NCBI GenBank assembly: GCA_000597885.1 | Contig: CP004371.1 | Location: 5,472,001 to 5,536,000, forward strand | Direction: 5' to 3' | DNA: 64,000 nt | Origin: Flammeovirgaceae bacterium 311 | Lineage (GTDB): Bacteria > Bacteroidota > Bacteroidia > Cytophagales > Cyclobacteriaceae | Shown: one piece after another, positions 9,325 to 17,727 of the stretch | How positions within the stretch are numbered: the first letter of the stretch is position 1 | How the letters are laid out: the number at the start of each line of letters is the position of its first letter | Notes under the pieces: generated by a model | Told to the model about the DNA's origin: nothing | The model's input: only the letters and a program-made list of their open reading frames with translations | Database searches by the model: none | Translations under genes and position numbers: made by a program

Positions 9325-9627
9325 TCATAATTTCATCCCTTTGATTAGGATGGATGTCTTTATGGATTGTTCCTTTAAATGCAGAAACTTCTTGCGTTCA
9401 TCGTCATGTTTGAAGTTTTCAAAATCCTGCTCAGAAGCAAACTCTACCAGGTGAATTTCGAAAGGTTTATCAATCTGATTTTCAACAAAGGAGTTATCAT
9501 GGGGCCTCACTCTCAGCAATAGTCGGCCATTATATTTTGAAATAATTGGAATGGCAATATCTTCAAACTGGTTGAATACGCTTTCCTGGCCCTCTTTGAT
9601 GTAAATCAATTGCGTTATAAAAATCAT
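9325..9627 (-). CDS. DUF1330-like ferredoxin-fold protein
   Basis: 100 residues, MIFITQLIYIKEGQESVFNQ and onward. One alpha-beta ferredoxin-like barrel with an initial strand MIFITQLIYI, the loop-helix EGQESVFNQFEDIAIPII, a strand GRLLLRVRP and LVEFASEQDFENF. These are features of DUF1330/dimeric alpha-beta-barrel proteins, which form homodimers and sometimes act as monooxygenase-like or binding proteins. No signal peptide, so cytosolic. Function unknown. The gene lies between R2 (downstream) and the cupin gene (upstream). Confidence 0.7.
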   Translation of the reverse strand: MIFITQLIYIKEGQESVFNQFEDIAIPIISKYNGRLLLRVRPHDNSFVENQIDKPFEIHLVEFASEQDFENFKHDDERKKFLHLKEQSIKTSILIKGMKL

Positions 9628-9763
9628 TCTTAATCATTAAGTTATGGGTTAGATGCATTTACAAAAAAAATCAGCTGTTATTAGAAGCTATCACATAATT
9701 ATTTAAATGGGGTCCTCATCTCCGCAGGGTGGCCCCACCTGCGTGGGATATTGCTGAGATTTG

Positions 9764-10309
9764 TTACTCCTCTTCAAAGGGGCTGGGACCAAGTACTTTA
9801 ATGTCATGGGTTTCCCCAAGTTTCATCATCTTCATTCCATATTCTTCAGTTCCTGGAGGATGTTTTTTCACTATAGCGGCTCTTTCAACAAAGAAATTCT
9901 CAAAACCGGAAGGACTTAGTGTTATTAACACTCTTACTTTTCTATCCGTAAAATTTCCCTGGGCGTGAGGGGTGCCTTTTGGAATCACTAAAATGCTGCC
10001 TTTTTGTAGTTCTTGTGTTTCGCCGTTTATGTAAACAGTTAGTGTACCTTCAATTATATAAAAAACCTCATCAGACAATGGATGAAGGTGCAAAGGAGTA
10101 CTATAACCAGGAAACTCTATAAGCTCCAGTTGAGAATATGCGTTGTTGGTGGAGGTTCCATAAATTTTGATGATAGCTGTCCCAATCCCAAGATCAAGTG
10201 AATCTCCGGATTCAGGCGCTAATAAAACCGGATTTCTCTTTTCCTGGGAATAAACAGATAGGGTCAGTATGCTTAATATGCTGAACAACAGAAGATTTTT
10301 CATACCCAT
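9764..10309 (-). CDS. Secreted cupin-domain protein
   Basis: 181 residues with a signal peptide (MGMKNLLLFSILSILTLSVYSQ). A single cupin barrel follows: HLHPLSDEVFYIIEGTLTVYINGE (metal-binding His, His, Glu) and PKGTPHAQGN (fourth ligand His) fit the two cupin motifs. The tail (about residues 130-181) is a short extension. Such periplasmic cupins bind a small molecule or act as metal-dependent enzymes; no specific substrate can be inferred. The ATG lies about 10 bp from repeat R3, in which a minus-strand TATATTTG (10,364-10,371) resembles a Bacteroidota -7 box, but no -33 box was found at the right distance. Confidence 0.8.
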   Translation of the reverse strand: MGMKNLLLFSILSILTLSVYSQEKRNPVLLAPESGDSLDLGIGTAIIKIYGTSTNNAYSQLELIEFPGYSTPLHLHPLSDEVFYIIEGTLTVYINGETQELQKGSILVIPKGTPHAQGNFTDRKVRVLITLSPSGFENFFVERAAIVKKHPPGTEEYGMKMMKLGETHDIKVLGPSPFEEE

Positions 10310-10317
10310 CTCTTTTT

Positions 10318-10462
10318 AAGAAAGCACAACTTCTTTGTATCAACAGTTCGGGGAGCTGTTTAACAAATATAACAACTCATGCTCATTCTATTGCTGCTAT
10401 ATTTTTTATGGTTGCTGCAGCTAAAAAAATCATTTGTTAGATAGCGCCCAGCTACAACTTTA
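10318..10462. repeat. Dispersed intergenic repeat, copy R3
   Basis: Fills the whole gap between the cupin start and the GrpB-family stop. The segment near CTTCTTTGTATCAACAG aligns with R1 (CTTCTTTATATCAACAG). The hairpin is degraded on its left side but retains CATTTGTTAGATAG at 10,431-10,444. It has the same position relative to genes as R1: just upstream of one minus-strand gene and downstream of the next. Confidence 0.5.
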
Positions 10463-10467
10463 CACTT

Positions 10468-11037
10468 TTAATCTATCAAGATTAATGTTTCTCTGATAAA
10501 TGCCGTCTTTCCTAATACATAGGCTCCTCTGTCATTTTTGAATTTAGAGGCCAATTCGAGTTTAAGATTTTCATACTCTTTTGCCCTATCTTTATTTAGA
10601 CTCAGATAATCTCGAAAGCCAATTTGCTTCCACATCCAGTTTTCTTTTGGGCACATATGAATGTGAAAAATCTGTTCCTTTTTACCATCAAGATTATATC
10701 CTTTCCCAAAGGATGAATAAGCCCCGATATTATCTCTTTCTGGAACTTTAAAATGAGAATACCCTAAATCTGTAAATTGGGAAATTAAGTTTTCGTCAAA
10801 GAGCAGTTCTTTCGGAATTTCAATCAACATGTCGATATAGGGTTTGGATTTGATACCAGGAATTGACGAACTCCCAAAGTGTTCAATCCGCAAAATCGCC
10901 TGCTTTCCAACTTTTTCAATTATTCGCTCTTTCTCTTTCTCAAAAATATCTTTCCAGGCAGGATCATGGTCAACCAGTTCAATGGGAAACAAAGTGTTCC
11001 ATTCATCTTTAGTCAAATCATAGAGCGTTTTTTTCAT
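10468..11037 (-). CDS. GrpB/UPF0157 family protein
   Basis: 189 residues from MKKTLYDLTKDEWNTLFPIE. The hallmark ELVDHDPAWKDIFEKEKERI, RIEHFGSSSIPGIKSKPYID and FHIHMCPKEN segments identify the GrpB (UPF0157) family, a nucleotidyltransferase-fold group (GS and DxD-like residues in HFGSSSIPGIKSKPYIDMLI) of unproven reaction. Length is normal for the family. The frame is open a further 23 codons upstream, but homology-like sequence starts here. Cytosolic; isolated. Confidence 0.85.
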   Translation of the reverse strand: MKKTLYDLTKDEWNTLFPIELVDHDPAWKDIFEKEKERIIEKVGKQAILRIEHFGSSSIPGIKSKPYIDMLIEIPKELLFDENLISQFTDLGYSHFKVPERDNIGAYSSFGKGYNLDGKKEQIFHIHMCPKENWMWKQIGFRDYLSLNKDRAKEYENLKLELASKFKNDRGAYVLGKTAFIRETLILID

Positions 11038-11230
11038 TCTTATTAATATTTTGGCCTGTACATAACGTTCCGCATACAGGGTATTAAGCATTAAATGGCA
11101 CCTCAACTTCTGCTTGCAGTCTGATTATAAGGGGCTGTAAAGCCTGAATTTTCCAATTTATGCCCAATAACCTGTATGCATTGTGGTGTGCAGGTTTTAT
11201 TTATTTTTATCTCCTTTTAATTTCAAGTCT

Positions 11231-12050
11231 GCTAATTCTTTTTGGCTGTGGCCTAAAATGTATGATAGGTGAATAAAAACAGTAGGGTTTGGTTTAGAGA
11301 GGGTTATGTGCGAAGTAACACTCTCAATCACCTGCCCCTGCCGGTGCGCGTAGTCTGCCGTAGTTCTAAGATATAGAAAAATGGGCGTAAGAAGAATGGC
11401 CAGCAGAATTTCCGTTGTGCCGATTGCAAGAAGCAGTTTCAGCAGGAGTATACCTAAAAGGGCAGTTCTCCTGAAGTTAGAAAGCAGGTAGTAAAGATGT
11501 TGATTAGGAACTGTGGCCTACGAGATATCCAGTTTATCACTGGTGTACATAGGCAAACGGTCCTGAAGATTCTGGGGCAGAAAGTGCAACAACTAAGCTT
11601 TAAGCACTGGCAAAGCAGTTATGACCTGGTGCAGATAGATGAGCTCTATAGCTTCATGAAGAGCAAAGAAAACAAGCAGTGGCTCCTTTACGCTTATGCT
11701 CCTGAGACTGATGAAATCCTGGCTCGGGGCGCGCAGCCTGGCAGTGGGGCGACAGAAGCATAGAAACCGTTGAACTGCTTTACAAGCAGCTTGATGAACT
11801 TCAAATTAAGCTCTTCTGTACAGATGATTGGAAAGCTTTTTCTGCGGTACTGCCTGCTGAAAAGCATTTAATTGGAAAATCAGGCAACAATCACATAGAG
11901 GGCGTAAACACCAGCCTTAGAGCCAGAAATAGAAGACTTGTCAGAAGAACCACTTGTTTCTCTAAAAAACAAAAGTATCACCAGCTGCAAATGAAGCTGA
12001 TCCTATACAATAGAAACTATCATACCTTTTAGGCCACAGCCAAGAGAATT
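11231..12050 (+). mobile_element. Decayed IS1-family insertion sequence
   Basis: Inverted ends GGCTGTGGCCTAAAATGTAT (from 11,244) and the complement of ATACCTTTTAGGCCACAGCC (to 12,041) match at almost every base over 25 bp, and the similarity extends a few bases outward. The body encodes an IS1-type transposase in pieces: the zinc-finger half reads NGRKKNGQQNFRCADCKKQF, followed by a stop. The catalytic half begins in the open frame at 11,497 (VQIDELYSFMKSKENKQWLL) and is then frameshifted near 11,720-11,770; the second and third catalytic regions (FCTDDWKAF, NNHIEGVNTSLR) lie in another frame. About 800 bp, typical of IS1. Not functional as it stands. Confidence 0.8.
11497..11763 (+). pseudogene. 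IS1-family transposase fragment
   Basis: The longest intact piece of the transposase in the surrounding IS1-like element, 88 codons. It carries the helix-turn-helix-like part (RDIQFITGVHRQTVLKIL) and the first catalytic Asp in VQIDELYS, then loses frame in the stretch after APETDEILA. Downstream codons in other frames restore DDWKAF and the Glu region. The upstream zinc-finger part is separated by an in-frame TAA. Confidence 0.75.
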
Positions 12051-12310
12051 TATCAGGGAATATTATTGCACAAGGCTTATCACTTTGATGTTGCGTCAGG
12101 GGTTCTAAAACTTCAGATAAAATGGTTTAACTAGCTTTGCTCCACATACCATCAACCTGTACCTGTGCTGGAATTCGAACACCAGCTTCCATATTTATCT
12201 CTGGCAGGCCAGGTTGTTATTTTCCACCTCTGCCACCACACTTACTGCTATGCCAGCATGAGCCTTTTACCCTTCCCCCTTCCGTAAGCATGAAGAGAAC
12301 GAGACAACCT

Positions 12311-14029
12311 TTAAAAGATAGCTACGCCGCTGCCTTCTGTTCCGGGAGGACAACTATCAGGCGTAAACTCAGTATTCTTGAAATATGCATCTGCTGCGGC
12401 AAAATTTGCCAGTACCACTTTCTGCTTAGTTAGGTAATTGTAAAGTAGAAGGTTTTCATTAAAGGGATAGAATGTTTCCTGCCCATATATAATTGTAGTG
12501 ATGCCTTTCTGATTGTACTTAAATGTATAAGTGCGAATGTTTCCACTTACCTGCTTTAGGTTGTAGGCTATCCGTAACATACCTGTAACATCCCAACTGG
12601 TCTCAAAAACTAGCGCGGGGCCAACGTAAGGACAAATTCCGTCAAGTATCAAGACTGAGTTCCCCGATAAAACCGGTACATTTTTCTGTAAGTCTGCAAT
12701 TATTTCTAATTCAATAGGATAGGCTCTATGAAAAAAGGTAGCAATAGTGTAATTGATCATAAAGCCAAAAGTCCCTAAACATGCGATGGCTGCAGAAAAG
12801 AAGTACTTTTTTACACGGAATGATGGAAGCAAGGAGGAGGTAAATCCAATGGCTCCTAAAAAACAAGTAGCGACCCCTATTGATGCAGCCATGGCTATCC
12901 TGTTTGATATCCCGGTCGGATGGACCATGAAAGCCGCTGTAGTTGAAAAAATCGCATAACCGGCCCAATAAACTACAATGCCAGCTAATATTATCTTTAG
13001 CCAATCCTGAGGCTTGAACAGAATAAGAAATAGTCTTTGAATGTATAGAAAAATCAGTATGCCTAAAGGCAGTCCTACAGCTAACAACAATCCATTATAA
13101 TAATTCCTAAAGATCTTCCAAATCACCACAGGTAGTTTAAAGCCGTACGTGATAAAATCATTCTTTATGACCGAGGTAAAGACATACCATAGATGCTGCT
13201 TATAGCTGGTATAGAAACCTCCGGTTCTGACTGATATCCAGGCCTTAAACAAAACACATAAGCTGAATACCACTATATTGAAGAGTATTACTAAATTGGT
13301 TTTTTTATTTAAAGCTTTGAATGAAAAGCTAAACCGTTTATTCCCCTTCCATAAAAATACTGCATAAACGACTAAGAATAAAGGTATAACAACCTCATAA
13401 GCTAAAATGCTTAGCATTACACTTAACAAACTAACTAAGAGCCAGTACCATGAATTTTTTCCTTTCGTTTTTAAGGACTGAACTATCGCAATAAAATTTA
13501 AGAAGAAGAATGAAATACTTAGGTTTGTATGAAAAGTGGCCATCCAAATCCGATCCGTGGAAAAATGTGGTAGGAATGCATATATTACCGCGATGCCAAT
13601 GGCAATAAAGCGCGGTAACTTCATAAGTATGAGGCTAACATAGAGAAGTATAACTGCCGATAAGATGAAAAGTGAGTTGACTACATGATAACCTAATGGA
13701 TTTGTGCCGAATAATTTATATAAAAAGACCATGTTAACAATTTGCACAGGTCTCATTCTGACGTTGAGGTCTTGAACGAAAAAGTTATAAATTAGACTGC
13801 TTATGCTCTTATCAGAAGCATTATGGAAAACGGCTAAGAAATGCCAATCATCACTATAGAAGCCTAACCCCCATATAATAAAAGCTTGTAAAAGTAAAAG
13901 TATGCTGCCCAAGAAAAGGCAATCTATCCAGATTATTCTACTCTCCTGACCTACTTTTAAAGCTGGTGTAAAAGAGCTGAAATATTCTTTATTCTTTAAT
14001 TTGAACATAAGATTTTTAGAGATGGTCAC
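12311..14029 (-). CDS. GT-C-type multi-pass membrane protein, putative glycosyltransferase
   Basis: 572 residues with about ten to twelve hydrophobic segments. Shortly after the first one comes YSDDWHFLAVFH, an acidic pair in the first periplasmic loop where GT-C glycosyltransferases hold their catalytic Asp. Then RMRPVQIVNMVFLYKLFGTN and a multi-pass body, ending in a soluble domain of about 130 residues with no recognised motif. The layout fits lipid-linked sugar transferases, but no specific donor can be named. The last codons stop about 260 bp from the IS1 remnant; a second IS1 fragment lies upstream. No operon partner. Confidence 0.55.
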   Translation of the reverse strand: MTISKNLMFKLKNKEYFSSFTPALKVGQESRIIWIDCLFLGSILLLLQAFIIWGLGFYSDDWHFLAVFHNASDKSISSLIYNFFVQDLNVRMRPVQIVNMVFLYKLFGTNPLGYHVVNSLFILSAVILLYVSLILMKLPRFIAIGIAVIYAFLPHFSTDRIWMATFHTNLSISFFFLNFIAIVQSLKTKGKNSWYWLLVSLLSVMLSILAYEVVIPLFLVVYAVFLWKGNKRFSFSFKALNKKTNLVILFNIVVFSLCVLFKAWISVRTGGFYTSYKQHLWYVFTSVIKNDFITYGFKLPVVIWKIFRNYYNGLLLAVGLPLGILIFLYIQRLFLILFKPQDWLKIILAGIVVYWAGYAIFSTTAAFMVHPTGISNRIAMAASIGVATCFLGAIGFTSSLLPSFRVKKYFFSAAIACLGTFGFMINYTIATFFHRAYPIELEIIADLQKNVPVLSGNSVLILDGICPYVGPALVFETSWDVTGMLRIAYNLKQVSGNIRTYTFKYNQKGITTIIYGQETFYPFNENLLLYNYLTKQKVVLANFAAADAYFKNTEFTPDSCPPGTEGSGVAIF

Positions 14030-14864
14030 GTATGGTTATAAAGCTGTTATGGAAAAGCGGACGTACACGAATTAAAAGTTGTATGTGATGATTCTCGGCA
14101 TACAGCTTTTTCTCCATCTTTATTAAAGGGTTCCTAAGCAGAAGGGGTGGTCAATAAAAAGTAGCCCTAGCATCTTGTAGTCATAGAGATGGTAAGGAAT
14201 TGGTGAAATTTGAATTGGTAAATACCCATTGTTATTCCATCAAGACCGCCTGTATAGGTGTAGAATGATAAGGTTGAGTGGCTTCATTTATGATTTAAAG
14301 TTTTAAAAGGCCTGTAGATGGTAAGCCCCATCGAAAACGTGTTCTTTACCAAAGAAAGTGAACTAATCTTTTTGGTAGAAGCTGTTGTTGGGTGAGCGCA
14401 GGATACTCCTGTTCAACGCGGAAAAAAAGAGATAGCTCGCCCTCAGAAAACCGTGCAGAAGAAAAATGGTAAGCAGAATTTCCGTTGTGCCGATTGCAGA
14501 AAGCAGTTTCAGTAGGAGTATCCTACAAGGGCAGTTCTCCTGAAATTAGGAAACAGGTGATAAAGATGCTTATCAGGACTTATGGTCTTAGAAAATAGAA
14601 TTCATCACGGGGGTGGCGAATGTGTTTAAATGAATACCTGCAGCTTTCAACCTCATTGATAGTTCTGTTTTGCTCAAACCACCCCATTCAGGAATTAATA
14701 ATCATGCGTGCATATATAATTATATATTTATAGCCTTACTGCTAAATATTTGATAAAACCGGTGAACAACATTTGCAAAAAGGTAGTGATTACATAGTAT
14801 CAAGACAATAAGGGTCTACAAAAGTCTGTTGAACCGTGTGTAGATATGGAAACCCTCACGAAAC
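14030..14864. other. Intergenic stretch with IS debris
   Basis: About 830 bp between the membrane protein and the beta-helix gene. Apart from the IS1 fragment at 14,455-14,600 nothing coding was recognised. An AT-rich zone (14,700-14,790) precedes the beta-helix gene and may hold its promoter; no full consensus was found. Confidence 0.45.
14455..14600 (+). mobile_element. Second IS1-family transposase remnant
   Basis: KNGKQNFRCADCRKQFQ can be read here, followed by a stop, closely matching the zinc-finger half of the element at 11.4 kb at nucleotide level (AGCAGAATTTCCGTTGTGCC is shared). Downstream similarity continues to about 14,600 and then ends. No inverted ends were found, so this is a fragment only. 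Confidence 0.65.
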
Positions 14865-16751
14865 ATGAACATTAAAATTTTCAAAAGGCCCCTGGAGGCT
14901 CCTGCCAGTAAAAACAGGCTGATCGCTGTCCTGGAACAAAGCCGGCTCAACTTATTACTGGAAAACCTGCTGGCCGAGGGTGGCAATCTCTTTACACTGC
15001 ACCGGGAGGTAAACGGACAGACAGTCGATATCATTGAGATTACCGCCCGCCGACTGCCAGCCCCACACAAAATCTACGAGATCGATTATAGTCCTAACAG
15101 TAAAGAGGACCAGACGCTTCACATTCTCAACCAGCTGAATGCCATTCCTAATAGCGATGATCCCGAGAATCCTCACATCATTCGCTTTTCCAAAGGCGGC
15201 CGCGTAAAAGCAGAAGGAGATCGGCAGAACGATCCTAAAGGGAAAAATGGGGTGTTCAGCCTGCGGGACAAAAAAGGCTGGCACATTACCACCGATCCGG
15301 AAAATCCGGTTTGTTTTTACACCACGGCGCCGGCAGTTCCCTATGGAGGCAACGTGAACAAGGGCAACTACTCCCACCGCCGCACCTGGTGGTTTCACCA
15401 GTGCGAAAATCTGCGGGTGAGCAATATCCGGGTAGAAGGCTCCAACTATACGGAAGGTCCGCTGCTGGGCAGCAGTCAGGAACATACTCCCCCTTTCTGG
15501 CCGCTGGGTAAATCCAACCCCAAGGATCGGGCTGGGTTTCCGGTCTACGTGCCTTACTGGGAGTTTGAGCATGCTTTTGATTTACGGGGCTGCAAAAACG
15601 TAGTACTGGAAAATGTAAGCACCTTTGGAACATGGGGCGATGGAATCTACATAGGAGGCAAGCCGGTTTCTGAGAATATCCAGATCCTCAATTGCCATTT
15701 AAAATGGGCCGGCCGCCAGGGGATAGCCATGGCCAACCACTGCCGTAACGTCCTGATCGACGGGGTCAGGATCGACAACGCCAAACGTTCGGCCATCGAC
15801 CTGGAGCCGCACACCCGCGATGGTATTGTGCAGGGCGTTGAAATCAGAAATTCAGTCTTGTTTGGATTTTTGAATGCAGTAGCTGCCGGCGGTCGCGGAA
15901 ATGTGAGCGATGTCTACATTCACGACAATACCTACAGGGGCACCACCCTGCGCTGCTATGGAAAAGAAGCCCTCCGCCGGAAGAACTGGCGCTGGATCAA
16001 CAACCGCCGCGAGACAGGATCGTATGGCAGCCCGCTGGGGGCCGCGATTTTCTCCTATGTAGACAATGTGCAATACGAAGGAAACTACGATCCCATTTCT
16101 GAAACACAGAGCCGGATTGGGCTGGAGCTGAATGACTGCGCAGGCGAGATCGTTGTGGTCAACAACAACTTTGTAAACCCCTCCCGGATCGTAACCCGAA
16201 ATACCGACCGCAGCAAAATGCTGATCAAAGGAAATACCCCTATTTTCAATGAACTGGGCCCCATCATTCCCCAGGAGCCACTGGACTTATCCGGCTTTAC
16301 GCCTGTTTACCTGATCAACGTTGGCAGTAGCAGTACGTATACAGCTACCAACGGCAGCGTGTATGGGGCAGACCGCTTTGTCAAAGGTGGCAGCGTGGGC
16401 AGGAAAACCGGCATCAACATTGCAAATACCAGGGAAGATGCCCTCTACCTGCAGTTCCGCCAGGGAGAAATGCAATACAAGCTCACGGGCCTGCAAAATG
16501 GCAACTACCTGCTGGTACTCTATTTCAGCGAACACTACCACACAGGTCCATACCAGCGTACCTTCCACATCAATGTGCAGGGAGAGCGCTGGGCAAGCGA
16601 TTATGATATCTGGGGTTGGGCAGGTGCTTCTCACAGTCTGGTGCGGGAGGCCATTCCTGTGCGGGTGGAGAGGGGACAGCTGCTGCTGGAACTAGGCACC
16701 GGACTCTCCGACCAACCCCTGCTCAACGCAATAGAAGTCTATAAACAATAA
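14865..16751 (+). CDS. Right-handed beta-helix protein with C-terminal malectin-like domain
   Basis: 628 residues. The middle (about 160-450) is a pectate-lyase-like beta-helix, with repeated turns such as CKNVVLENVSTFGTWGDGIY, ENIQILNCHLKWAGRQGIAM and CRNVLIDGVRIDNAKRSAID. The last about 150 residues (PVYLINVGSSSTYTATNGSV to LLNAIEVYKQ) form a malectin/CBM57-like carbohydrate-binding module. This suggests a polysaccharide lyase, hydrolase or binder. Odd points: no signal peptide at this start, and the first about 100 residues match nothing I know, so the 5' end may have been replaced during local rearrangement. Visible neighbours are IS remnants and a GH30 gene on the same strand. Confidence 0.7.
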   Translation: MNIKIFKRPLEAPASKNRLIAVLEQSRLNLLLENLLAEGGNLFTLHREVNGQTVDIIEITARRLPAPHKIYEIDYSPNSKEDQTLHILNQLNAIPNSDDPENPHIIRFSKGGRVKAEGDRQNDPKGKNGVFSLRDKKGWHITTDPENPVCFYTTAPAVPYGGNVNKGNYSHRRTWWFHQCENLRVSNIRVEGSNYTEGPLLGSSQEHTPPFWPLGKSNPKDRAGFPVYVPYWEFEHAFDLRGCKNVVLENVSTFGTWGDGIYIGGKPVSENIQILNCHLKWAGRQGIAMANHCRNVLIDGVRIDNAKRSAIDLEPHTRDGIVQGVEIRNSVLFGFLNAVAAGGRGNVSDVYIHDNTYRGTTLRCYGKEALRRKNWRWINNRRETGSYGSPLGAAIFSYVDNVQYEGNYDPISETQSRIGLELNDCAGEIVVVNNNFVNPSRIVTRNTDRSKMLIKGNTPIFNELGPIIPQEPLDLSGFTPVYLINVGSSSTYTATNGSVYGADRFVKGGSVGRKTGINIANTREDALYLQFRQGEMQYKLTGLQNGNYLLVLYFSEHYHTGPYQRTFHINVQGERWASDYDIWGWAGASHSLVREAIPVRVERGQLLLELGTGLSDQPLLNAIEVYKQ

Positions 16752-17187
16752 GCATTGAAACAGCCAGCTAATTTGTTTCTACCCATTACACGGGCAGCTC
16801 CAGGAGTTCGGGGTGCTGCCTGCAGCTGTCTACCCCGGACCTGTATAAAAAATAGTCTTCCCGGATAGGTGTTTCGACAGCCGCTTTCTTTCATTGGGTA
16901 GGATTAGTTGAATACGGATAGATGCAGCAGTATTCTGTCCATCCAGAAAATTGAAAAAAGGGCCGATCATACTTACAGAAAAGTGCAGCTCTTTAAGGAA
17001 TATCCTGTCCTGCTCCTAATAAACTGCTAATTCGAGGAATTTGTAAAAGTACTTTAATGCCAACTGATTAAATAGTAAGATAATTGCTTCTTTAAGGGCA
17101 ATAGCAGGTTCGGGTAAATCTAGAGAAGAACGAGCTGCAAGCTCGCACCAGCGGGGGGATGGAATGAGCTGAAAGCTCGCACCAGCG
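16752..17187. other. Spacer holding left copy of a long direct repeat
   Basis: From 16,988 to about 17,157 this repeats the sequence at 19,775-19,943, nearly identical for the first about 105 bp (CTCTTTAAGGAATATCCTGT at both). It ends in two palindromic elements of the GAGCT/AGCTC family at 17,131-17,157 and 17,165-17,187. The left 230 bp show nothing recognisable. Confidence 0.7.
16988..17157 (+). repeat. Long direct repeat, left copy
   Basis: About 170 bp, paired with 19,775-19,943 at an offset of 2,787 bp. A shorter related piece is at 24,600-24,680 (GCAGGTTCGGGTAAATCTA-type core plus palindrome). The two long copies bracket an IS66 remnant and the GH30 gene. Confidence 0.75.
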
Positions 17188-17628
17188 AGGGAAGAAAAGC
17201 TTACCCCAGAGCAGAGAAAAGTGCTAAGGCTGGAAAAGTCGTTGCCTATTCTTAACAATCTGGGTAAGTGGATCTCCAAAGAAGTAAAAACCACCCTGCC
17301 TAAAAGCTCTATTGGCAAAGCTATGCGCTATAGCCAGGATCGCTGGGATGCTTTATCGGCTTATCTCTATGATGGAGTACTGGAAATAGATAACAACCTG
17401 GTGGAAAACGCCATCCGCCCTGTGGTACTGGGCCGTAAAAACTATCTGTTCGCTGGCTCACACCAAGCTGCACAAAGAGCAGCAATGATCTACTCCTTCT
17501 TTGCAATCTGCAAAAAGCACGAGGTAAACCCTTATCAGTGGTTAAAGCACACACTGAAGAATGTCATGTCAATAAACCACAAGAATATCCGAGACTTATA
17601 CCCTCAAAATTTTAAACTCAACCTGTAG
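17188..17628 (+). mobile_element. IS66-family transposase C-terminal remnant
   Basis: The frame beginning EEKLTPEQRKVLRLEKSLPI is the C-terminal region of an IS66 TnpC transposase. YSQDRWDALSAYLYDGVLEI, DNNLVENAIRPVVLGRKNYL and FAGSHQAAQRAAMIYSFF are typical, including the conserved Asn-rich NNLVENAIRP that carries the last catalytic Glu. Roughly the last 145 residues of a protein that is normally about 500; the N-terminal two-thirds and tnpA/tnpB are gone. It abuts the palindromic repeat on its left and stops 99 bp before the GH30 start. Confidence 0.85.
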
Positions 17629-17727
17629 TTGGTCGGGTGGATACGTAGTAGCTATGCCTATACCGCACACAGCAGAATGGCCTTCTTCAACAAAATTCTT
17701 TTATTGAAGAAAATACCAGATATAGAC

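Noticed and set aside
17629-17727. 33-codon extension of the GH30 protein
   Set aside because: It would place the lipoprotein signal internally and begins directly behind the IS66 stop codon.
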